From Antedon mediterranea (taxonomy: Eukaryota > Echinodermata > Crinoidea > Comatulida > Antedonidae): 64,000 nt of DNA. The notes beneath the pieces were generated by a model. It had not been told where the DNA came from, did not search any database, and was given only the letters and a program-made list of their open reading frames with translations. A program made the position numbers and the translations under genes. Shown piece by piece: positions 1 to 12,800 of this stretch (positions within the stretch are counted from its first letter, which is position 1; every line of letters starts with the position of its first letter). The stretch lies in contig NC_092676.1 in the NCBI RefSeq assembly GCF_964355755.1, positions 4,446,288 to 4,510,287 on the forward strand. The letters are read 5' to 3'.

Positions 1-620
1 ATTATAATTGATTAATATTATTACATAATTGCACAATTTGTGATCGTATAAAAAATATCTTTATAAATCACAAGTTTTTAGTTCATCCACCATGAATGAA
101 CTTTATTTTTGTGTAATACATAATAATTCTGAATTAATCTTAAATGTAAAATTTCACAATATAAATATCATTATAATGATTGTTATACTAATTAATTAGT
201 ATTTGTTTATGTAGTGATTTTGTTTTATGATAATAAAAATTATTAAAATATAAATATATATTTTATATTTTTACATCATTAAAATGTTGATACAATACAT
301 TGCATGTATTGTAGGATCAATTGTAATAATGGACTAATAATATGTACCTTATGATTCCATGATTATTTACAGTAAAAACCAATTTTAAAATCAACATTTT
401 TAAAATGTATCCACCATGATTGAACTATTTATTTTTGTAAGATCTAACAATTGAAACTGAATCTGAATTACATATAGATAATACATTTATTATATGGTTG
501 CTATCAAACAATTTGAATTTGTTGACATTTTGTTTTCAGAAAATATGTTAATCAAATAAATTTACAACATTTTTATTTTAACATAGTATATTTTGACATA
601 ACTAAAGTACATACAATAGA

Positions 621-651
621 GTACATGCAGTATAACTACTGTATAATGTAC
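621..651 (+). promoter_or_regulatory. Conserved intronic hairpin, copy 1
   Basis: Imperfect hairpin: outer stem GTACAT/ATGTAC, inner stem CAGTA/TACTG, loop TAAC. It ends 107 nt before the LRR exon at 759. Confidence 0.55.
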
Positions 652-758
652 AGGAATGCAGACATTTCAACATTTGAGGTGACAGAAAAACCAAAATAAT
701 TTAAAAACAGCTTGGATATTGTGATTTACTTATACTGTGCATTCTTTTTACTTTTAAG

Positions 759-830
759 GGATTTGGAAAATAACCAAATAAGTACATTACCAGCCAATGT
801 ATTTGCTGGTTTGACAGCATTGGAATACCT
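759..830 (+). CDS. LRR exon 1 in window (72 nt)
   Basis: Preceded by a ttttaag acceptor and followed by a gtaagt donor; phase 2 at both ends. It encodes one LRR with framework NQISTLPANVFAGLTAL; the concave-face residues are D, E, N and the exon ends in E-Y before the shared Leu. Confidence 0.88.
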
Positions 831-3800
831 GTAAGTGTATTGCTTATGTTTGCTTACTTTTAACAATTTGGTTTTAATTTCGAAATTAAATTACAAATTA
901 TTTTACATTGTTGGTTAAGAAATGATAATGGATTAATATTATTATATAATTTCACAATTTGTGATCTTATAAAAAAACTTAAAAAAGCAATAGTTTTTTG
1001 CTCATCCAACATGAACAAACTTTATTTTTTGGAATAATATTATAATAATTCAAAATACATTTTTATTGTAAATGTCACAAATATAAATATTATTATAACA
1101 AATGTTAATAAATAATTAGTATTTGTTTATTTAGTGATTTTGTTTTATGATAATAAAAATTAATAAAATATAAATATATATTTTGACATTAAATATTGAT
1201 ACAATACAGTGCATGTATTGTAGGATCAATTGTAATAATGGACTAATAATATGTACTTTATGATTTCATGATTATTTACAGTAAAACCAATTTTAAAATC
1301 AACATTTTTAAAATGTATCCACCATGATTGAACTATTTATTTTTTTTAAGATATAACAATTGATACTGAATCTGTATTACATATTAGATAATACATTTAC
1401 TATATTGTTGCTAACAAACAATTGAATTTTGTGTAGAAAATTTGTTTTAAGAAAATAAGTTATTTGAATATATTTACCACATTTGTATTTTAACATAGTA
1501 TATTTTGACATCACTAAAGTACATACAATAGAGTACATGCAGTATAACTACTGTATAATGTACAGGAATGTAGACATTTCAACATTTGAGGAGACAGAAA
1601 AACTAAAATAATTTAAAAACAGCTTGGATATTGTGATTTACTTATACTGTGCATTCTTTTTACTTTTAAGGTTTTTGTACAGTAACCAAATAAGTACATT
1701 ACAAGCCAATGCATTTGCTGGTTTGACAGCATTGGAAACACTGTAAGTGTATTGCTTATGTTTGCTTACTTTTACAATTTGGTTTTAATTTAGAAATTAA
1801 ATATAAAATTATTTTACATTGTTGGTTAAGCAATGATAATGGATTATTATTGTTACATAATTGTACACTTTGTGACCTAATAAAAATATCTTTATAAATC
1901 ACTAGTTTTTAGTTCATCCACCATGAATGAACTTTATTTTGGTGTAATACATAATAATTCAAAATTAATATTAATTGTAAAATTGTACAATATAAATATC
2001 ATTATAATGATTGTTATGCTAAATAATTAGTATTTATGTTGTAATTTTGTCTTATTAGAAAAAAATCATCAAAATATAAATACATATTATATATTTTGAC
2101 ATTATTAAAATATTGATACAAACAGTGCTTGCATTAATATTATTATATAATTTCACAATTTGTGATCTTGTAAAACATATCTTAAAAATCACTAGTTTTT
2201 TGCTCATCCACCATGAATGAACTTTTTATAATATATAATTCAAAAATAATTGTTATTGTAAATATCACAATATAAATATCATTATAACAAATGTTACTAA
2301 ATAATTAATATTTGTTTATGTTGTAAGTTTGTCTTAATTATAAGAAAAAAATTATTGAAATATAAATATATATTGTGATCATCTTTTAAAAAATCAATAG
2401 TTTTTAGTTCATCCACCGTGAATGAACTTTATTTTTGTGTAATACATAATAATTAAAAATAATAATAATAATTCAAAATCAATCACTATATAAATATCAT
2501 TATAATAATTACTATTTGTTTATGTAGTGATTTTGTTTTATGAGAATAAAAATTATTAAATATATATTTTATATTTTGACATTAAAATGTTGATACAATA
2601 CAGTGCATGTATTGTAGGTTCAATTGTAAAAATGGAGTAATAATATGTACTTTATGATTCAATGATTATTTACAGTAAAACCAATTTAAAAAGCAACAAT
2701 TTTGTAATGTATCCACCATGATTGAACTATTTATTTGTGTAAGATACTAAATATGTATTACATATTAGATAATACATTTATTGCATGGTTGCTAACAAAC
2801 AATTTGAATTTGGTGTAAAAATTTTCTTTTGTGAAAATAAGTAATTTAAATATATTTACCACATTTTTATTTTAACATAGTATATTTTGACATCACTAAA
2901 GTACATACAATAGAGTACATGCAGTATAACTACTGTATAATGTACAGGAATGTAGACATTTCAACATTTGAGGTGACAGAAAAAATAAATAATTTAAAAA
3001 CAGCTTGGATATTGTAATTTACTTATACTGTGCATTCCTTTTACTTTTAAGGTCTTTGAGCTATAACCAAATAAGTACATTACAAGCCAATGCATTTGCT
3101 GGTTTGACAGCATTGAAAAGACTGTAAGTGTATTGCTTATGTTTGCTTACTTTTACCTATTTTGTTTTATTTTGTTTTTTAAATTACGGATTCGGATTCT
3201 AACATTATTGACCTTTGACCTTGATTTATCATATCTTAGCAACCACTAATCTGAGAGACACACAATATGGCTCAAACTGTTCAGAAACTACATATTTATA
3301 TTTAGTCTAATGGCATGTTTTTGCAAAAAATGGCCGATTCTAACATTATTGACCTTTGAACTTTGCACTACATAAAATCGCATAACTTTGAAAATATTGT
3401 ACATATGAAATTATTTTTAGTGTCAAATTATTCAAAACATACATGTTTCTATAGAGTCCAATGACACATTATGTCCAATAATGACCTATTGTATGGTTAT
3501 TAACATTTGAACTATATTTGAAAAGGATTTTTAAACCCGGAATCTTCTTCATGTAGGCATTCATTAGAACATGTGATTTGGCACTACTTGTTTAGAATAT
3601 GGTGGTAATTTAAAGTGCATGTAACCAGTTGATTTAAATTAAATTTAAAAACTGAAAATATTCACTTAAAAAAAAATATTAGACTATATATACATACATT
3701 ATAGGTTTGGATTATTAATACATTTTTAATTAGGTCTTACATCTTACTCAGGAGAAAGTTGGTGTTGACACTATTAACAGAGCCAACAAAAATGTATTTT

Positions 3801-6800
3801 TTTTTATGATATATTGTACATACTTTAAATAGGCCATGCCATTTTGCAGGTTTATTAACGTTTTTTTCAAGTTAGTAATTTATTTTATTATCAAATTAAA
3901 TTGCCATTAAATGGCATATTCAAAAAAACAAATTTCTAAAGATTATTTAGTTTATATTTTGCTAAGGATAGCATCACTCTTGAGGGCATTCTTTTAGGTT
4001 GAAACATAGTCTTATTAAGAAGGCATTTTCTACTAATAGACGCATTGTTGACAACTGGAATTTTAAAAGATCGATATTAATGCAACATATTTAGTTTAGT
4101 TTAATTAATTGGCTATCGAGACTCATAATTAGGCTGACCACCACTTGCAATATTTTCGCCGTATACAGTAAAAACCTCAGTTTCTTATGGAATTTATTTA
4201 TTTATTTCAATAACCATATACAGTACGACTACTAGTGGTGTATAGTTTTTAAGCTTTTATAACTTGTTTTTGTACTTTTTTTACGTGAATGTATTGTGTA
4301 TGTACTATGTTTCTATGTGGTTTAATTTTTACCATTTTTTAACCATCAATTTTAATGCTTTTAATATAAATATCTTGTAATTCAGCTTCAGCTGCGAAGA
4401 CGATAAGAAATAAAACTTGTAGGCAGTTTGTGGATGAATGCAATAGTTTATGCTTATAAATTTAATGTACCATGGCCTACTTTAAACTAAACATAATAAG
4501 TCAACGTTGCAACTCTTACATTTTAGAGTGCCAAATCACATGTTCTAATGGATGTCCACATGAAGAAGATTCCGGGTTTAAAGACTTTTCAAATATAGTT
4601 CAAATGTTAATAACCATACAATAGGCCATTATTGGACATAATGTGTCATTGGACTCTATAGAAACATGTATGTTCTGAACAATTTGACACTAAAAATAAT
4701 TTCATATGTACAATATTTTCAAAGTTATGCGATTTTATGTAGTGCAAAGTTCAAAGGTCAATAATGTTAGAATCGGCCATTTTTTGCAAAAACGTGCCAT
4801 TAGACTAAATATAAATATGTAGTTTTTGAACAGTTTGAGCCATATTGTGTGTCTCTCAGATTAGTGGTTGCTAAGATATGATAAATCAAGGTCAAAGGTC
4901 AATAATGTTAGAATCCGCCATTTTTTGCAAAAACATGCCATTAGACTGGATATAAATGTGTAGTTTCTGAACAATTTAAGCCCTAATTTGTATTTCTCCA
5001 ATTAGGGGTTGCTGAGATATGATAAATCAAGGTCAAAGGTCAATAATGTTAGAAATAGCACTTCCATTCATTTTTGGACAAACTTTTTCATTAAAGTGAA
5101 TATAAAAACATATATTCTAACGATTTTGACACCATAATTAAGTATCTGTGACTAGCGGTTTCCAAGATACAGAGTACGTTATTAAAAATGGCGGCCATTT
5201 TTAATTATGCAAATTAGGCTACTTCCTTTTGTCGAAAAATGTCCTAACGTTGATAAATGTGTTCAGTAGGGTCTAAAGAACACATTTCATCAAAAAAACC
5301 TTTTCTTGCAATTTGTGTGAGTTAAAAGTCTAAATCCCATTGACTAGTATTGTAGGATCAATTGTATTAATGGACTAATAATATGTACTTTATGATTTCA
5401 TGATTATTTACAGTAAAACCAATTTTAAAATCAACATTTTTAAAATGTATCCACCATGATTGAACTATTTATTTTTTAAATAACAATTTAAACTGAATCT
5501 GTATTATATATTAAATAATACATTTATTTTATGGTTGCTATGTGTAATACATAATAATTCTGAATTAATCTTAAATGTAAAATTTCACAATATAAATATC
5601 ATTATAATGATTGTTATACTAAATAATTACTATTTGTTTATGTAGTGATTTTGTTTTATGAGAATTAAAATTATTAAAATATAAATATATATTTTATATT
5701 TTGACATTAAAATATTGATACAATACAGTGCATGTATTGTAGGTTCAATTGTAATAATGGAGTAATAATATGTACTTTATGATTTCATGATTATTTACAG
5801 TAAAACACATTTTAAAATAAACATTTTTTTAATTTATCCACCATGATTGAACTATTTATTTTTTTAAGATATAACAATTGAACTGAATCTGTATTACATA
5901 TAGATAATACATTTATTATATGGTTGCTATCAAACAATTTTTAATTTGTTGTAGAAATTTTATTTTAACAAAATAAGTTATTAAAATATATCACATTTTT
6001 ATTTTAACTTAGTATATTTTGACATCACTAAAGTACATACAATAGAGTACATGCAGTATAACTACTGTATAATGTACAGGAATGTAGACATTTCAACATT
6101 TGAGGTGACAGAAAAAATAAAATAATTTAAAAACAGCTTGGATATTATAATTTACTTATACTGTGCATTCTTTTTACTTTTAAGGTATTTGAGATATAAC
6201 CAAATAAGTACATTACAAGCCAATGTATTTGCTGGTTTGACAGCATTGAAATACCTGTAAGTATATTGCTTATGTTTGCTTACTTTTACCAATTTGGTTT
6301 TAAATTAGAAATTAAATGAAAAATTGTTTACATTGTTGGTTAAACAATGATAATGGATTAATATTATTATATAATTTCACAATTTGTGATCTTATAAAAA
6401 AACTTTAAAAATCAATAGTTTTTTTGCTCATCCAACATTAACAAACTTTATTTTTTTGAATAATATTATAATAATTCAAAATACATTTTTATTGTAACTG
6501 TCACAATATAATTATTATTATAACAAATGTTACTAAATAATTAGTATTTGTTTATTTAGTGATTTTGTTTTATGAGAATAAAAATGATTGAAATATAAAT
6601 ATATATTTTATATTTTGACATTAAAATATTGATACAATACAGTGCATGTATTGTAGGTTTGATTGTAATAAGGGAGTAATAATATGTACTTTATGATTTC
6701 ATGATTATTTATAGTAAAAATAATTTTAAAGTGAACATTTTAAAAAGTATTCACCATGATTGAACTATTTATTTTTGTAAGATCTAACAATTGAAACTGA

Positions 6801-9800
6801 ATCTGTATTACATATAGATAATACATTTATTATGGTTGCTATCAAACAATTTTTAATTTGTTGTAGAAATTTTATTTTAATAAAATATACATTAAAATAT
6901 ATCACATTTGTATTTTAACATAGTATATTTTGACATAACTAAAGTACATACAATAGAGTACATGCAGTATAACTACTGTATAATGTACAGGAATGTAGAC
7001 ATTTCAACATTTGAGGTGACAGAAAAAATAAAATAATTTAAAAACAGCTTGGATATTGTAATTTACTTATACTGTGCATTCTTTTTACTTTTAAGGTATT
7101 TGAGATATAACCAAATAAGTACATTACAAGCCAATGTATTTGCTGGTTTGACAGCATTGGAAACACTATAAGTGTATTGCTTATGTTTGCTTACTTTTAC
7201 CAATTTGGTTTTAATTTAGAAAATTAAATGAAAAATTGTTTTACATTGTTGGTTAAACAATGATAATGGATTAATATTATTATATAATTTCACAATTTGT
7301 GATCTTATAAAAAAACTTTAAAAATCAATAGTTTTTTTGCTCATCCAACATTAACAAACTTTATTTTTTTGAATAATATTATAATAATTCAAAATACATT
7401 TTTATTGTAACTGTCACAATATAAATATTATTATAACAAATGTTACTAAATAATAAATATTTGTTTATTTAGTGATTTTGTTTTATGATAATAAAAATTA
7501 ATAAAATATAAATATATATTTAGGCATTAAATATTGATACAATACAGTGCATGTATTGTAGGATCAATTGTATTAATGGACTAATAATATGTACTTTATG
7601 ATTTCATGATTATTTACAGTAAAACCAATTTTAAAATCAACATTTTTAAAATGTATCCACCATGATTGAACTATTTATTTTTTTTAATAACAATTTAAAC
7701 TGAATCTGTATTATATATTAAATAATACATTTATTTTATGGTTGCTATGTGTAATACATAATAATTCTGAATTAATCTTAAATGTAAAATTTCACAATAT
7801 AAATATCATTATAATGATTGTTATACTAAATAATTATTATTTGTTTATGTAGTGATTTTGTTTTATGAGAATAAAAATTATTAAAATATAAATATATATT
7901 TTATATTTTGACATTAAAATATTGATACAATACAATGTATGTATTGTAGGATCAATTGTAATAATGGACTAATAATATGTACCTTATGATTTCATGATTA
8001 TTCACAGTAAAACACATTTAAAAAGCAACAGTTTTTTTAATTTATCCCCCATGATTGAACTATTTATTTTTGTAAGATATAACAATAGAAACTGAATCTG
8101 TATTATATATTAGATAATACATTTATTATATGGTTGCTAACAAATAATTTTTAATTTGTTGTAGAAATTTTATTTAAACAAAATAAGTTATTAAAATATA
8201 TCACATTTTTATTTTAACATAGTATATTTTGCCATCACTAAAGTACATACAATAGAGTACATGCAGTATAACTACTGTATAATGTACAGGAATATAGACA
8301 TTTCAACATTTGAGGTGACAGAAAAACTAAAATAATTTAAAAACAGCTTGGATATTGTGATTTACTTATACTGTGCATTCTTTTTACTTTTAAGGTATTT
8401 GAGCGATAACCAAATAAGTACATTACCAGCCAATACATTTGCTGGTTTGACAGCATTGGAAACACTGTAAGTATATGGCTTATGTTTGCTTACTTTTACC
8501 AATTTGGTTTTAATTTAGAAATTAAATTACAAATTAATTTGAATTGTTGATTAAGCAATTATAATGGATTAATATTATTACATAATTGCACAATTTGTGA
8601 TCTTATAAAAAAACTTTAAAAATCAATAGTTTTTTGCTCATCCAACATTAACAAACTTTATTTTTTTGAATAATATTATAATAATTCAAAATACATTTTT
8701 ATTGTAACTGTCACAATATAAATATTATTATAACAAATGTTACTAAATAATTAGTATTTGTTTATTTAGTGATTTTGTTTTAAGAGAATAAAAATTATTG
8801 AAATATAAATATATATATTTTATATTTTGACATTAAAATATTGATACAATACAGTGCATGTATTGTAGGTTCGATTGTAGTAAGGGAGTAATAATATGTA
8901 CTTTATGATTTCATGATTATTTATAGTAAAAATTAATTTTAAAGTGAACATTTTAAAAATGTATTCACCATGATTGAACTATTTATTTTTGTAAGATCTA
9001 ACAATTGAAACTGAATCTGTATTACATATTGGATAACACATTTATTATATATTAAAAATTATTGAAATATAAATATATATTTTATATTTTGACATTTGAC
9101 ATTGCTTATGTTTGCTTACTTTTACCAATTTGGTTTTAATTTAGAAAATTAAAATTATTAAAATATAAATATATATTTTATATTTTGACATTAAAATATT
9201 GATACAATACAGTGCATGTATTGTAGGTTCAATTGTAATAATGGAGTAATAATATGTACTTTATGATTTCATGATTATTTACAGTAAAACACATTTTAAA
9301 ATAAACATTTTTTAAATTTATCCACCATGATTGAACTATTTATTTTTTTAAGATATAACAATTGAACTTTTACCAATTTGGTTTTAATTTAGAAATTAAA
9401 TTACAAATTATTTTACATTGTTGGTTAAGAAATGATAATGGATTAATATTATTATATAATTTCACAATTTGTGATCTTATAAAAAAACTTTAAAAATCAA
9501 TAGTTTTTTGCTCATCCAACATTAACAAACTTTATTTTTTTGAATATTATTATAATAATTCAAAATACATTTTTATTGTAACTGTCACAATATAAATATT
9601 ATTATAACAAATGTTACTAAATAATAAATATTTGTTTATTTAGTGATTTTGTTTATGATAATAAAAATTAATAAAATATAAATATATATTTTGGCATTAA
9701 ATATTGATACAATACAGTGCATGTATTATAGGATCAATTGTATTAATGGACTAATAATATGTACTTTATGATTTCATGATTATTTACAGTAAAACCAATT

Positions 9801-12800
9801 TTAAAATCAACATTTTTAAAATGTATCCACCATGATTGAACTATTTATTTTTTTAAATAACAATTTAAACTGAATTTGTATTATATATTAAATAATACAT
9901 TTATTTTATGGTTGCTATGTGTACATAATAATTCTGAATTAATCTTAAATGTAAAATCTTGTAAAAACAAACTTAAAAAATCACTAGTTTTTTGCTCATC
10001 CACCATGAATGAACTTTTTATAATATATAATATTTCAAAATGATTTTTTATTGTAAATGTCACAATATAAATATATTTTTGTAAATCAACAATTTCAGCC
10101 GTCGGGCTGCATGTTTTTTATTATATAAACCTGAATAAATAAATAAATAAATTATTACAATTGATCCTACAATACATGCACTGTATTGTATAAACATTTT
10201 AATGTCAAAATATAAAATATGTAATCACTACATAACAAATACTAATTATTTAGTATAACAATCATTATAATGATATTTATTGTGAAATTTTACAATTAAT
10301 ATTATTTTTTAAATTATTATGTATTACACAAAAATAAATTTCATTCATGGTGGATGAATTAAAAACTAGTGATTTATAAAGATATTTTTTATAAGATCAC
10401 AAAGTGTAAAATTATGTAAATTATGTAATAATATTAATCCATTATCATTATACAGTAGTTGTACTGCATGTACTCTATTGTATGTACTAGTGATGTCACA
10501 ATATACTATGGGTAAATAAAAATGTATATTTTAATAACTTATTTTATCAAAATAAAATGTCTACAAAAAATTAAAATGTTTTGATAGCAACCATATAATA
10601 AATGTATTATCTATATGTAATACAGATTCAGTTTCAATTGCTATGTCTTACAAAAATAAATAGTTCAATCATGGTGGATAAATTTAAAAATTGTTGATTT
10701 TAAAATTAGTTTTACTGTAAATAATCATGAAATCATAAGGTACATATTATTAGTCCATTATTACAATTGATCCTACAATGCATTCAATGTATTGTATCAA
10801 TATTTTAATGACAAAATATAAAATATATATTTATATTTTAATAATTTTTATTCTCATAAAAAAATCACTACATAAACAAAATACTAATTATTTAGTAACA
10901 TTTGTTATAATGGTATATATATATATGGAAACACAAATATTTAAAAAAATACCAAAATTTATACAAAACATTAACAAATTTGAAAAATTCAGTTAAAAAA
11001 ATAAAATTATGTTAAAAAAATTACATAATTTATATACAAAATGCTTAGGCCTATATATGTAAATATTTATAACATAGCCATCTTCAGCGTGATCAGTTTA
11101 GGTACTGTTTAAATTAAGGATTCTACTTATAGTAAGGGCAGGCGAGGTCTTAAGACGGTTAGTTCTACAAACAGGTATATTATTTAGGGGTTTATGGACT
11201 AATATGTACTTTATGATTCCATGATTATTTACAGTAATTTTGTTTTAAGAAAATAAGAAATAAGTTATGAAAATATATTTACAAAAGTATATTTTGACAT
11301 ACTAAAGTATACAATAGATGGATTACATGCAGTATAATGTATTTACTGTACTACAATTTAGTTTTAATTAAAAAGGTAAATTAGAAATTGTATTTTACAT
11401 TGTAGAACAATTATAACAAAATATTTAATATATAATTTCATTATTATGTGATTATAAGTTTAAACCCCACCTCACCAAAAAAATATATATACGTATATGA
11501 TAATATAATAAATCAAAAATCAATTTTCAGTTGTTATTTTACAATATAAATATCATTTAAAATATCATTTAAGTTAATTTTACTACATTTAGTATTTGTT
11601 TACTTTAACCAGAAAACAAACAAAAATAAAAGGGATAAATGCAGTGTTTATATTACCGTAAATCAATAGATAATTGGCAACTAACTTAATTAACTGCTCA
11701 AGCCCAAACTAGCAAGACCATAATGTGCATTATTTATCATATACTGTGTATTTTTTATCATTTAAGGTGGTTGGATGGTAACCAAATACACACATTGGAA
11801 GCCTATGCATTTGCCGGTTTGGAATCATTGACAGGACTGTGAGTATTTTTTCAATACTTTTACAAACTTCCTTATTTTTAAAAGAAACTTTATTTATTGT
11901 TGTTTTAGAACTATTCTAATTATTCCAGTTGATACTGTATGTCATGGACTGCCATAACATTGCTGTAACACAGATGTCAATCAACAATAGATTTACAACT
12001 AACAATATGACTTATATTATTATTTATAATTACTAGAGGGTGAGCTCGCTTCGCTCGCTCCCCCTCTAGGAAGTGTAGACGATGGTTCTCGGAATGATAA
12101 TGTTCTCCTTATACATTTTCTGTCGGTTACCATTATTGAAAATGCTTGACATTCGTAAAACTAAACTACTTTGTTTCACAGTGTTTTAGATGATTAATAA
12201 CATTTTAAAGTATAGTTTTTATTGTTTGGTAGGGCCCTTTGGGGAGGCGGAGGTCATTTGAGGGAGGTGCTTATTCGAGGGATATATGTTAAATTTTTTA
12301 GTTCTAATAATATGGTAACATTTATAATCAAATGAAATCCTCTCATAGATATGAAAAGTGGTAAAAAAGAATAACAAATGCTTGGTAAATTGCAGATAAC
12401 AGTGCGGTGAATTCTACTACAAATAGTATAATTGTGTTATTATAAATATGTGGATGGACGTTTATTAGATAGTTGGGTTGTGGGGGGGGGGGGGGGTTAT
12501 TATTCAAAGTGATGTTTTATTGGAGAGGCGTTTATTCAAATGAATACCATCCTAATAATTATTAATACATTATTTAATTTAATCATCTTTTGAAACTAAC
12601 TGCCGTGACAGAGTGGGCCCAAGAAAGAAGACATTACGGCTTGCAACATGGGCAGACATCTCGGTCCTAACGGGACACAGGAAGATAGCCTACAGTTATT
12701 CCTGCAAGCTTACTCAATAAAACTCAGGGATTTCACTCGAAAAATGTCTTATCAAATCTCCCTATGTAATTTTATAATACTATTCCCCACAATATATTCT

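Larger units (their letters stand above)
1..10075 (+). repeat. Tandem intron-plus-LRR-exon units of about 0.9-1.1 kb
   Basis: The receptor introns here are built of repeated units. Recurrent stretches include a ccaccatgaatgaacttt segment, a catgtattgtaggatcaatt segment and the 160-bp module before each exon. Units at 759, 1671, 3052, 6185, 7096 and 8395 carry an LRR exon. Incomplete units near 2,100-2,600, 5,340-5,960, 7,500-8,200 and 8,560-10,075 show that units have also been broken and partly duplicated. No other gene is visible between the exons. Confidence 0.85.

Noticed and set aside
12480-12496. Poly-G tract as a regulatory quadruplex
   Set aside because: A single homopolymer run in a Helitron-like element; no separate G-tracts and no promoter context.
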